NCBI GenBank assembly: GCA_028714735.1
Contig: JAQTLU010000004.1
Coordinates: 227,987 to 291,986 of the forward strand
Source: Gallionellaceae bacterium
GTDB lineage: Bacteria > Pseudomonadota > Gammaproteobacteria > Burkholderiales > Thiobacillaceae
DNA: 64,000 bases
Direction: 5' to 3'
Numbering within the stretch: the stretch's first letter is position 1; the number at the start of each line of letters is the position of its first letter. Positions 54,670-62,685 of this stretch are shown here, piece after piece. The translations under genes were made by a program, and so were the position numbers. Under the pieces are notes generated by a model. It did no database searches. It worked only from the letters and a program-made list of their open reading frames with translations, and was not told the DNA's origin.

Positions 54670-55923
54670 TTACAACCTCGCCAGGGCGGGTTCCAGCAAC
54701 TTCATCACCTTGTCCGTGGCGCCCTGGTGCGCCCGGCTGAAGTGCATGCCGGCCTCGGCCATGGCATGGCGGGCACCGGCATCCTGGTGCAGGCGCTTCA
54801 CCGAGCGGGCAAGGTCCTCGGCATCCGTGATCCGCAACGCGGCGCCACAATCGATGGCGCGCTCGGTGGCGTCGAGGAAGTTCCAGGTGTGCGGCCCGAT
54901 CAGGACCGGGCAGCCCATGTCGGCCGCCTCGATCAGGTTCTGACCGCCCAGCGGCAGCAGGCTGCCGCCGATGAAGGCCACGTCGGAGGCGGCGTAAAAG
55001 GCCGCCATCTCGCCCATGCTGTCGCCCAGGAAGACCTCGGTCTCGCGGGTCACCGGTTCATGCCGGCTGCGCCGGGCGAATTCGACGCCACGGCTCTCCA
55101 GCAGCGCCGCCACCTCGTCGAAGCGCTGGGGGTGGCGCGGCACGATCACCAGCAAGAGGTCCGGGATGCCCAGTTCCAGGCAGGTGTCGAGGATCAGTTC
55201 TTCCTCGCCGTCCCGCGTGCTGGCGGCGAGGAAGACGAAGCGGCCGGAGAATGTTTTACGCAAGACCTCGGCGCGCTGGTAGGTGTCGGGCGGTGCGGCG
55301 ACGTCGAATTTGATATTGCCGGTGACGATGACAGCCGCCGCCCCCAGTCCGGCCAGGCGCCCGGCATCGGCTTCGGTCTGGGCCGCGATGCCGGCCAGGC
55401 TGGCCAGCGCCGGCCGGATCAGGCCGGCGATGCGGCCGTAACCGCGTGCCGAGCGCTCCGACAGGCGGGCATTGACCAGGTAGGCCGGGATGCCGCGTTT
55501 TGCGCACGCGGCATAAAGGTTCGGCCAGACCTCGGTCTCCATGAAGATGGCGATGCCGGGGTGGCTCCGGTTCAGGAAGCGATTGATCGCAGTAGGCAAG
55601 TCATAGGGCAGATAGGTTTGCCGGATGTGGTCGCCGAAGACCTCGACGGCGGTGGTGCGCCCGGTCGGCGTGGTGTGGCTGAGCAGGATGGTGGCGTCCG
55701 GCCGGCGTTGCCGCAGCACGCCGACCAATGGCGCGGCGGCACGGGTCTCGCCGACCGAGACGGTATGCAGCCAGATCACCGGTCCGGCTGGCAATGCCGG
55801 TGCCCAGCCGAGACGCTCGCGCCAGTGCAGGCGATATTCAGGCTGCTTCCTGCCGCGCCAGCGCAGGTACAGGAACATGGCCGGCAGGGCCAGCAGCCAG
55901 AGCAGGGTATAAAGGGCGCGCAT
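54670..55923 (-). CDS. waaA: 3-deoxy-D-manno-octulosonic acid transferase WaaA
   Basis: Transfers Kdo from CMP-Kdo to lipid IVA in LPS core synthesis, on the inner face of the inner membrane. The 417-residue protein has one N-terminal anchor helix, WLHTVSVGETRAA, MFETE-like METEVWPNL with the catalytic Glu region, and the C-terminal nucleotide-binding FIGGSLLPLGGQNLIEAA. Length is normal. A palindromic element begins 14 bases upstream of its ATG and may separate it from its original promoter. Confidence 0.94.
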   Translation of the reverse strand: MRALYTLLWLLALPAMFLYLRWRGRKQPEYRLHWRERLGWAPALPAGPVIWLHTVSVGETRAAAPLVGVLRQRRPDATILLSHTTPTGRTTAVEVFGDHIRQTYLPYDLPTAINRFLNRSHPGIAIFMETEVWPNLYAACAKRGIPAYLVNARLSERSARGYGRIAGLIRPALASLAGIAAQTEADAGRLAGLGAAAVIVTGNIKFDVAAPPDTYQRAEVLRKTFSGRFVFLAASTRDGEEELILDTCLELGIPDLLLVIVPRHPQRFDEVAALLESRGVEFARRSRHEPVTRETEVFLGDSMGEMAAFYAASDVAFIGGSLLPLGGQNLIEAADMGCPVLIGPHTWNFLDATERAIDCGAALRITDAEDLARSVKRLHQDAGARHAMAEAGMHFSRAHQGATDKVMKLLEPALARL

Positions 55924-55936
55924 GGACGAATTCTAT

Positions 55937-56209
55937 AGGAACCTCTGATCAACTTCCGCACGGGCGCGACGTGGGCTTTGCGGGATGGGATGCAAGGCGC
56001 GTCGCGCAGCGAATGGTCATCCCATTCGCAAGTGGCGCAACGCCGCAGACCGCCCGCAAAGCCCCGTCCCGAAGGGTTGTGGCGAAAAGCGCCCGTCTGC
56101 GGCGTTGCGTGGCTTGCGAATAGTCTCGCTATTCGACTGCGCCGCGCGCCTTGCATTCAGGCGCTTTTCGCCACAACGCGCTCCGTGTGGAAGTTGATCA
56201 GAGGTTCCT
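55937..56209. mobile_element. Palindromic miniature element (MITE-like), 273 bp
   Basis: The ends are 26-base inverted repeats matching at 25 positions, beginning AGGAACCTCTGATCAACTT. Inside are two large stem-loops, with apical hairpins GCGAATGG/CCATTCGC and CGAATAG/CTATTCG, and a perfect 18-base pair GTTGTGGCGAAAAGCGCC with its complement flanking the second. The two interior arms are inverted copies of one another. No coding capacity and no clear target duplication. It fits a non-autonomous element or a large REP/BIME-like structure. Confidence 0.75.
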
Positions 56210-56248
56210 TTGGCTGGGCTAAAATGCCTGGACTTAAAAGGAGCGGTT

Positions 56249-56341
56249 ATGAAAGTTCTGATTACCGGTTGTGCTGGTTTTAGTTACGGCCATTCGCGTT
56301 GCTCACTTAACTTGCGCTTGGCGCAAGTTAGCCTCCACTGA
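56249..56341 (+). pseudogene. Truncated 5' copy of the epimerase gene
   Basis: From 56249 the first 34 bases match the start of the downstream epimerase gene at 30 positions, and all differences are silent: both encode MKVLITGCAGF. After that the match ends abruptly and the frame stops after 30 codons. A strong ribosome-binding site (AAAGGAGC) precedes it. It looks like the remnant of a related gene or of a recombination event. Confidence 0.7.
56308..56330. other. Perfect 10-bp hairpin
   Basis: TAACTTGCGC and GCGCAAGTTA pair around a TTG loop between the gene remnant and the epimerase ribosome-binding site. No T-run follows, so it is not a typical terminator. It could affect mRNA stability or mark the end of the inserted or rearranged segment. 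Confidence 0.6.
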
Positions 56342-56361
56342 AACCAGCACAGGAGATTTAA

Positions 56362-57372
56362 ATGAAAGTGTTGATTACGGGCTGTGCTGGTTTTATCGGC
56401 ATGCACGTCGCGCAAATCCTGCTGGCGCGCGGCGACGAAGTGGTCGGGGTGGACAACCTCAACGACTATTACGACCCGAAACTGAAACTGGCCCGGCTGG
56501 CGCGCTTGAAGGGGCAGGCCGGCTTCCGCTTCATCCAGGCCGACATCGCCGACCGCATGGCCATGGAAGACCTGTTCGCCGCCGAGCGTTTCAACCGGGT
56601 GGTCAACCTGGCCGCCCAGCCCGGCGTACGCTACTCGCTGACCAACCCGCATGCCTACATCCAGACCAACCTGGTCGGCTTCGGCAACCTGCTCGAAGGC
56701 TGCCGCCACAACGGCGTCGAACACTTCGTCTACGCCAGTTCGTCGAGCGTCTACGGCGCCAACACCCACATGCCGTTCTCGGTGCACGACAACGTCGACC
56801 ACCCGGTCAGCCTGTATGCCGCCAGCAAGAAGGCCAACGAACTGATGGCCCACAGCTACAGCCACCTGTACGGCCTGGCCACCACCGGCCTGCGCTACTT
56901 CACCGTCTACGGCCCCTGGGGCCGGCCCGACATGTCGCCCTGGCTATTCACCTCGGCGATCCTGGAAGACCGCCCCATCGATGTCTTCAACATGGGCAAG
57001 ATGCAGCGCGACTTCACCTACATCGACGACATCGCCGAGGGCACCGTCCGGGTGCTCGACCGCGTCGCCACGGCGAACCCCGAATTCGATACCAACGCCC
57101 CGGACCCGAGTTCCAGCTATGCCCCGTTCAAGGTCTACAACATCGGCAACCACGAGCCGGTCGAACTGATGACCTTCATCGGCACCATCGAGGCCGCGCT
57201 CGGCAAGGAGGCGAAGAAGAATTTCCTGCCCATGCAGCCGGGCGACGTCGTGGCGACCTATGCCGACGTCGAGGACCTCAAGCGCGATGTCGGCTTCGAG
57301 CCGAAGACCCCGCTGGCCGACGGCATCGCACGCTGGGCCGAGTGGTACCGGACTTATCACGGCCTCGCTTGA
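56362..57372 (+). CDS. UDP-glucuronate 4-epimerase-like NAD-dependent epimerase
   Basis: A short-chain dehydrogenase-fold sugar-nucleotide epimerase, 336 residues. GCAGFIGMHVAQ is the NAD-binding glycine motif, VVNLAAQPGVRYS is typical of UDP-GlcA 4-epimerases, and the catalytic Ser/Tyr/Lys appear in YASSSSVYG and YAASKKANE. It ends in a region with RDVGFEPKTPLADGI. It makes UDP-galacturonate for LPS or capsule. It is upstream of the MidA-type gene with overlapping stop and start. Confidence 0.93.
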   Translation: MKVLITGCAGFIGMHVAQILLARGDEVVGVDNLNDYYDPKLKLARLARLKGQAGFRFIQADIADRMAMEDLFAAERFNRVVNLAAQPGVRYSLTNPHAYIQTNLVGFGNLLEGCRHNGVEHFVYASSSSVYGANTHMPFSVHDNVDHPVSLYAASKKANELMAHSYSHLYGLATTGLRYFTVYGPWGRPDMSPWLFTSAILEDRPIDVFNMGKMQRDFTYIDDIAEGTVRVLDRVATANPEFDTNAPDPSSSYAPFKVYNIGNHEPVELMTFIGTIEAALGKEAKKNFLPMQPGDVVATYADVEDLKRDVGFEPKTPLADGIARWAEWYRTYHGLA

Positions 57373-58541
57373 TTCCCGGGGCGGATACCTCCTGGCCGAC
57401 GGCTGACCCGGACGCCCTCGCTCATAGCGAAAGGCTGGCCGGGCTGATCGCCGGGCGAATTGGCGCAGCAGGCGGCTGGTTGTCCTTCGCCGACTACATG
57501 GCCCTGGCCCTGTATGCGCCCGGCCTCGGCTATTACGCCGCCGGCGCGCGCAAGTTCGGCGCCGCCGGCGACTTCGTCACCGCGCCGGAACTGACCCCGC
57601 TGTTTGCCCAAACCCTGGCCGCTCAGGCGGTCCAGGTCATGGAAGACTGCGGCAACGAAATCCTCGAACTGGGTGCCGGCAGCGGCCGCCTGGCGGTGGA
57701 CCTGATGCGGGAGTTGGCCCGGTTGGGACGGTTGCCCGACCGCTATGGCATCCTCGAACCCAGCCCGGACCTGCGCCAGCGCCAGCAGGCCTTGCTTGAA
57801 CGTGAGGCGCCCGAACTGCTCGACCGGGTACGCTGGCTGGACACCCTGCCCGACCGACTGTCCGGCCTGGTCCTCGGCAACGAGGTGCTCGACGCCTTGC
57901 CGGTGCACCTGGTGCACTGGCTGGACGGGCAGGCGTTAGAGCGTGGCGTGGCGCTGGACGAGGCCGGGTCGGCCTTCGTCTGGCAAGACCGCCCCATGCC
58001 CCCGGGGCCGCTGCTCGATGCGGCAAACAGGCTGCCGGCGCCGGGCGACGATTATCTGAGCGAGGTCTGCCTGGCCGCGCCGGCACTGATCCACAGCCTG
58101 GCCGAGCGGCTGCAACATGGCATGCTGCTGTTCCTCGATTACGGCTTCCCGCGTGCCGAGTACTACCACCCGGACCGCCGCGAAGGCACCCTGATGTGCC
58201 ATTACCGTCACCGTTCCTTCGACGATCCGTTCTACCTGCCCGGCCTGGTCGACATCACCTCCCACGTCGATTTCACCCTGATCGCCGATGCCGCCCTGGA
58301 GGCCGGCTTGGATGTGCTCGGCTACACCAGCCAGGCCCATTTCCTGCTCAACTGCGGTCTGCTCGAACGTCTGGGCGAACTGGAGCCCGGCTCGACGGTT
58401 TACCTGAAAGAGACCGCCCGAGTGCAGAAACTCATCCAGCCGACCGAGATGGGCGAGTTGTTCAAGGTCATCGCCCTGGGCAAGGGCGATCTGCCATTGC
58501 CGTTGGGTTTTGCCCGGGGGGACAAGCGGCACAACCTTTGA
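57369..58541 (+). CDS. MidA/NDUFAF7-type SAM-dependent methyltransferase
   Basis: A 390-residue protein of the DUF185/MidA family, protein arginine methyltransferases that in eukaryotes act on complex I. SFADYMALALYAPGLGYYAAG, FVTAPELTPLF and ILELGAGSGRLAVDLM (motif I) are diagnostic, then VLGNEVLDALPVH and FLDYGFPRAEYYHPDR. The start is a TTG at 57369 overlapping the epimerase TGA by 3 bases; no ATG precedes the conserved region. Target protein in bacteria is unknown. Confidence 0.9.
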   Translation: MIPGADTSWPTADPDALAHSERLAGLIAGRIGAAGGWLSFADYMALALYAPGLGYYAAGARKFGAAGDFVTAPELTPLFAQTLAAQAVQVMEDCGNEILELGAGSGRLAVDLMRELARLGRLPDRYGILEPSPDLRQRQQALLEREAPELLDRVRWLDTLPDRLSGLVLGNEVLDALPVHLVHWLDGQALERGVALDEAGSAFVWQDRPMPPGPLLDAANRLPAPGDDYLSEVCLAAPALIHSLAERLQHGMLLFLDYGFPRAEYYHPDRREGTLMCHYRHRSFDDPFYLPGLVDITSHVDFTLIADAALEAGLDVLGYTSQAHFLLNCGLLERLGELEPGSTVYLKETARVQKLIQPTEMGELFKVIALGKGDLPLPLGFARGDKRHNL

Positions 58542-58774
58542 TCGCCAGCTCCCATCCATGGCTGTATTGCCTTCTCATTAGCTGGAAATGGTATGGGCGC
58601 GGGCCATCTAGGGTGAGTTGTTGCGGGACAGTTGGTTGTCGCATCAATGGCCACTATAACTCTCGGCTGGGTTACGCCGAAGGATGTAAATCCTATGTCA
58701 GATAGCCTAATGGCATGATTGCAGGTAGATTTTTCATGCCCGCTGGGTATCCATCAATCATATTGGGAGGCATC

Positions 58775-59044
58775 ATGAAAAAGCTGCTGATTGGTTTCAT
58801 CCTGTTTGTCTTTTCGGCGATCTCTGCTTTTGCGGCGGTCAATCTGAACACCGCCACCCAGGCTGAACTTGAGGCGGTAAAGGGTATCGGCCCGGCCAAG
58901 GCGAAGGCCATCATCACCTACCGCGAGAAGAGCGGCGGCTTCAAGAGCGTCGACGAACTGGCCAAGGTGAAGGGCTTCGGCAAGGCCAGCGTGGCCAAGT
59001 TGAAAGATCAGTTCGAAGTGCCCGCCGAGGCGCCCAAGAAGTAA
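58775..59044 (+). CDS. ComEA-like helix-hairpin-helix protein
   Basis: An 89-residue exported protein: signal peptide (about 1-20) then a tandem helix-hairpin-helix domain, VNLNTATQAELEAVKGIGPAKAKAII and FKSVDELAKVKGFGKASVAKL in consecutive stretches. ComEA-type proteins bind incoming DNA in the periplasm during natural transformation. It lies just before the type IV minor pilin genes, which fits a DNA-uptake role. I start at ATG 58775, preceded by GGGAGG. Confidence 0.92.
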   Translation: MKKLLIGFILFVFSAISAFAAVNLNTATQAELEAVKGIGPAKAKAIITYREKSGGFKSVDELAKVKGFGKASVAKLKDQFEVPAEAPKK

Positions 59045-59057
59045 GCCGCCTTGGAAC

Positions 59058-59080
59058 GGCCGCGCCCTTCGGGCGTGGCC
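59058..59080 (+). terminator. Strong GC hairpin after the comEA-like gene
   Basis: A 10-bp stem with one G-U pair (GGCCGCGCCC against GGGCGTGGCC, loop TTC) lies 14 bases past the stop. No T-run follows, so it may be a weak or Rho-assisted terminator, or an mRNA-protecting hairpin. Confidence 0.4.
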
Positions 59081-59112
59081 CGCATTCGTCAACAGGTGCG
59101 GTTAGCCAAATA

Positions 59113-59652
59113 ATGCATAGGGATGTGAAGACCGGGTCGATCAGGAGCATGGCTGGCGTCACCTTGCTGGAGGCCATGGTCACCATGACCATCGCGGCCA
59201 TCCTGCTGGCGCTGGGCATCCCCGGCCTGATCGACTTCACGCGCAACGCGAGACGCGATAGCCAGGTCAGCGATATCGTGGTCGCCCTGAATTACGCCCG
59301 TAGCGAAGCAATCCGGCGCAATCACAACATAACGGTGTGTCCGAGCGCGAATGGCCTCGACTGCAATGACACCAGGCAATGGGAGACCGGCTGGATCGTC
59401 TTCACCGATCCCAACAGCAACGGCGTTATCGACGACAGCGACAGCATCCTGCGCGTACGCGAAGGGACGGAAGGTGACACCACACTACGCGGCGCCCGGA
59501 CAAGATTGACCTATCAGAGTACCGGCTTCAGCGCCGGATTCAACGATACGCTACGGGTTTGCGACCTGCGCGGAACGGATTTTTCCCGTAGCGTAATCAT
59601 CTCCAGCACAGGCAGGGTGCGGGTGAAAAGCAAGGCGGATACTTGCCCATAA
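59113..59652 (+). CDS. fimT: GspH/FimT family minor pilin (first copy)
   Basis: A 179-residue type IV pilin-like protein. The prepilin site is MAG/VTLLEAMVTM with Glu5 of the mature form, then a hydrophobic helix to about residue 42. ALNYARSEAIRRNHNITVC is the GspH/FimT signature. The globular part has four cysteines. It starts a run of six minor-pilin genes and is 425 bases from the next. Confidence 0.9.
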   Translation: MHRDVKTGSIRSMAGVTLLEAMVTMTIAAILLALGIPGLIDFTRNARRDSQVSDIVVALNYARSEAIRRNHNITVCPSANGLDCNDTRQWETGWIVFTDPNSNGVIDDSDSILRVREGTEGDTTLRGARTRLTYQSTGFSAGFNDTLRVCDLRGTDFSRSVIISSTGRVRVKSKADTCP

Positions 59653-60077
59653 GCCGGAAACGCGTGACTCCGACCGGTCGTGATTCGGGATCGGCTTAAA
59701 GCGGGTGCAACAACTTCGCGAACGGACAGAGGGATGCGCAGCGTTTCGTGACACGGACGGCAATGACAGCCTTCAATTGCATCGAGATCTTCGGCAATCG
59801 GATAAGCCGGCATTCGACGCTTGGCTGAAAGTCACCTGCCCGGTTCCTGCAGAATTGCGCGTCGGCTCCGGGGCAAGTAAAGCAGATGGCAGGAAGCCCT
59901 GTGCGCCGGGAGACGAAATGCCAGGGAAATCACGGCCCTCAGATGAATTTGGTATATGTTGAGCCCAATTGGGTAGTGGCTGCCACGTTCGTCGTATGTG
60001 GTACGCCGCTGGTCTGCATGGCATCGGCATGATGTGGTTTTACAAATATCATTCCAAGGGCCGATAGAGGAGTTGAA
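59653..60077. other. Gene-free stretch between the two fimT copies
   Basis: I see no supported gene. An 85-codon open frame on the plus strand has no recognisable content or ribosome-binding site. GAGGAG just before 60078 is the ribosome-binding site of the next gene. A promoter for the second fimT operon may lie here, but no clear -35/-10 pair stands out. Confidence 0.5.
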
Positions 60078-60599
60078 ATGCGAAGTTGTCGTGGCGTCAC
60101 GCTTATCGAGTTAATGGTGACAATTACCATCGTGGCGATACTTGCAACGGTGGCTGTGCCATCGTTCGTCGACTTCATCAGGCAGAACCGGGTCAGCGCG
60201 ACGGCGAACGAATTTGTCGCTTTGGTCGCCCTGGCACGGTCGGAAGCCATCAGGCGAGGTAACACGGTGACCGTGTGCAAGAGCGCCGACAAGGTCACGT
60301 GCACGACCTCGGGTAATTGGGGGCAGGCCGTGATTGTGTTTGTGGACGGGAATACACGCGGGGTGATCGACGGCGCCGACACCATCGTGCGGGTGGTATC
60401 TCCGCCAGCAAGTGGCATTTCGGTCAGTGCCAGCGATACCAACGTCAGCAACTGGCTGACTTATCTGTCTTCAGGCGTGAGTGTGGGAAACGGCAACTCA
60501 CGTAACGGGGGAAGCTTTGCGGTGTGTGGGGCACCATACGCCAGAACCATTACCATCGATGCAACAGGGCGCGTAAGCAGCGTTAAGACATCATGTTGA
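60078..60599 (+). CDS. fimT: GspH/FimT family minor pilin (second copy)
   Basis: A 173-residue pilin with the processing site RSCRG/VTLIELMVTITI and the conserved Glu5. LVALARSEAIRRGNTVTVC is the FimT signature. Shares the same plan as the first copy but differs through most of the globular part. The pilV gene overlaps its end by 7 bases, so this copy heads the pilVWXY1 operon. Confidence 0.92.
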   Translation: MRSCRGVTLIELMVTITIVAILATVAVPSFVDFIRQNRVSATANEFVALVALARSEAIRRGNTVTVCKSADKVTCTTSGNWGQAVIVFVDGNTRGVIDGADTIVRVVSPPASGISVSASDTNVSNWLTYLSSGVSVGNGNSRNGGSFAVCGAPYARTITIDATGRVSSVKTSC

Positions 60600-61045
60600 A
60601 AGCTGAGATGAAACTGCGGCAGTTCCAGTCCGGTACCTCCCTGATCGAAGTGCTGGTGACGATGGTTATCATCGCCATCGGCCTGCTGGGTCTGGCCGGC
60701 TTGCAGGCCACCAGCATGAAAAACAACATTGGAGCCAGCAACCGCAGCGAAGCCACCGTTCTCGTCTACGACATCATCGACCGGATGCGGGCAAACAAGG
60801 CCGGTGCCGGGAGTGGTTCCTACAACATCGCGTTAGGCAGTGACCCGTCTGGCGGGACGCTGCCTGCCACTGAAGTTGCTGAATGGAAATCCGCCCTGCG
60901 CAATCGGTTGCCCAGCGGTGACGGCTCGATCTCTGCCACATGCAATATCAGCGGTTGCTTTGCAACCGTGATTGTGACCTGGAATGACACGCGGAACGCC
61001 AACAACCTGGCCGACACCAGCTTTACGACGAATACAAAATTATGA
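60593..61045 (+). CDS. pilV: Type IV pilus minor pilin PilV
   Basis: A 150-residue minor pilin. The processing site is QSG/TSLIEVLVTMVIIAIGLLGLAGLQ, given here in two parts with Glu5 present; the pattern after the helix (ATSMKNN, RSEATVLVYDIIDRMRAN) is the PilV family. Two cysteines near the end probably form a disulfide. It overlaps fimT and pilW. Confidence 0.92.
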   Translation: MLKAEMKLRQFQSGTSLIEVLVTMVIIAIGLLGLAGLQATSMKNNIGASNRSEATVLVYDIIDRMRANKAGAGSGSYNIALGSDPSGGTLPATEVAEWKSALRNRLPSGDGSISATCNISGCFATVIVTWNDTRNANNLADTSFTTNTKL

Positions 61046-62103
61046 ATACGCGCACGCAACTCGGGGTCACCCTGGTCGAAGTCATGGTCAGCATGGCGAT
61101 CGGCCTGTTGTTGGTGGCCGGCATGATCGGCCTGTATATCAGCCAGAGCCAAGGCTCCAGGCAGTCCCTTTCATTCAGCCGAATGCAGGAAAACGCACGC
61201 TACGCCTTTGAACTGATCGGGCGGGATTTGCGTATGGTGGGGGACACGGGTTGCTACCGAAATACCATCGTCAGTACATTGGACGCGACCACACGCGGCT
61301 ACTGGTATGGTGCCGTCGATAGCCAGCCCTTGATCGGTTACGAGGATGCGGCCACAACCGCCCCAACCATCAATAGCTTGCGCAGCAATGTGCTCAGGGG
61401 TGATGCGCTGGCCGTTCTCCGTGTCGATGGTGAAACGCCGAACATTATTTCCAGCTACACCCAATCCTCAGGGGTATTCACCCTGACGGCCACCCCGAAT
61501 CTGTCAGCCGACGACATCGTGGTTGCCACCAATTGTCAGACGGCCGTGGTCGGGCGGGTTGACAGCGTGGCCGGCCAGAATGTGACGACGACGGCGACCA
61601 CGGCAAATGGCGCTACCGCGTCTCTGGCCGCCAATTCCCGTCTGTATGCCTTGAGCGGTCATCTCTATTACATCCGCAACAACGGGGCGGGCATCCCCTC
61701 CCTGTATCGTCAGGATTTCGATAACGGCAGTACGGCCGGGGTTGAACTGGTCGAAGGCGTCGAGGATATGCAGATAATGTATGGCGTCGATACGACCGGC
61801 ATCGCCGACACCGACGGCAATGGCTCGGTGGATGCCTATGTGACGGCCGATCAGGTGACCGCTACCGCACCGGGTTCGTCGGATGCGAATAAATGGTCCA
61901 ATCGCGTGCTCAGCGTCAGGGTGGATCTGTTGATCCGCTCGGTTGAAAACAATGTCGCCACCAACGCGCAGTCCTTTCCGGCCGCTTATTGGCCATTCAG
62001 CACTCCAACGGTCGTCGTCAGCGGAGGCAGTGCCGTGGCCCAGGATCGCCGTTTGCGTAAGCAATTTACCGCCACTTTCACATTGCGTGGACGGGTGCAC
62101 TGA
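61042..62103 (+). CDS. pilW: Type IV pilus minor pilin PilW
   Basis: A 353-residue large minor pilin. The start TQLG/VTLVEVMVSMAIGLLL is a prepilin site with Glu5. SRMQENARYAFELIGRDLRM and, later, VELVEGVEDMQIMYGVDT are PilW hallmarks. The globular part is long and rich in Thr and Ala. It overlaps pilV by 4 bases and pilX by 1 base. It is part of the pilus tip priming complex. Confidence 0.93.
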   Translation: MNTRTQLGVTLVEVMVSMAIGLLLVAGMIGLYISQSQGSRQSLSFSRMQENARYAFELIGRDLRMVGDTGCYRNTIVSTLDATTRGYWYGAVDSQPLIGYEDAATTAPTINSLRSNVLRGDALAVLRVDGETPNIISSYTQSSGVFTLTATPNLSADDIVVATNCQTAVVGRVDSVAGQNVTTTATTANGATASLAANSRLYALSGHLYYIRNNGAGIPSLYRQDFDNGSTAGVELVEGVEDMQIMYGVDTTGIADTDGNGSVDAYVTADQVTATAPGSSDANKWSNRVLSVRVDLLIRSVENNVATNAQSFPAAYWPFSTPTVVVSGGSAVAQDRRLRKQFTATFTLRGRVH

Positions 62104-62672
62104 TGAAAACGCGAAGATTCCATTTTCCCCAATCCGGCGGTCGCGGCCAGCGCGGCATGACCCTGCTGGTCGGTCTGGTCATGCTGGTGTTGTTGTCCCT
62201 CCTGGCGATCTATGGCGCCCGCACCGTGATCATGGAAAACATCATGGCGCGCAATACCCGCGACCGCGACCTGGCCTTCCAGTCGGCCGAGGCGGCGATG
62301 CGGGATGCCGAATCCCGTATCGCTGCCTATGACGCCAGCTTTGCCGGGACTGGACTGATCACGACGGCGGCTGCCGATTTGCCCACCAAGACGACGGTCG
62401 ACTATTGGCTCAATACGTATGGCTGGGCCAATGGCAACACCATCGAGATGCGCGATACCGACGGCAGCTATTCCGGGACGTTATCCAGCCTGCCGCGTTA
62501 TGTCGTGGAACGCCTGCCGGATATCAGCACCGGAAATGCCTGTCCCAGTTCCAGCGCCACCTATGACCGGCGGCGCTATCGCGTCACGGCCATGGCCGTG
62601 GGCCGCTCGGCCGATACCCGGGTGATGTTGCAGTCCGAATACCGCTATGACAGCCCGCGCTGCCCGGAATGA
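62103..62672 (+). CDS. pilX: Type IV pilus minor pilin PilX
   Basis: A 189-residue PilX protein. RGQRGMTLLVGLVMLVLLSLL is the N-terminal region split here as RGQRG/MTLLVGLVMLV; it lacks the Glu5 of other pilins, as is usual for PilX. NIMARNTRDRDLAFQSAEAAMRDAE is the conserved helix. It lies between pilW and pilY1. Confidence 0.92.
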   Translation: MKTRRFHFPQSGGRGQRGMTLLVGLVMLVLLSLLAIYGARTVIMENIMARNTRDRDLAFQSAEAAMRDAESRIAAYDASFAGTGLITTAAADLPTKTTVDYWLNTYGWANGNTIEMRDTDGSYSGTLSSLPRYVVERLPDISTGNACPSSSATYDRRRYRVTAMAVGRSADTRVMLQSEYRYDSPRCPE

Positions 62673-62685
62673 TGGAGGTCAAATC

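Noticed and set aside
56271..57368. An N-terminal extension of the MidA-type gene through the epimerase gene
   Set aside because: It is a shadow of the epimerase frame; the MidA start is the TTG overlapping the epimerase stop.
59705..59962. An 85-codon open frame between the two fimT genes
   Set aside because: No start signal or family resemblance; it looks like chance coding in GC-rich DNA.
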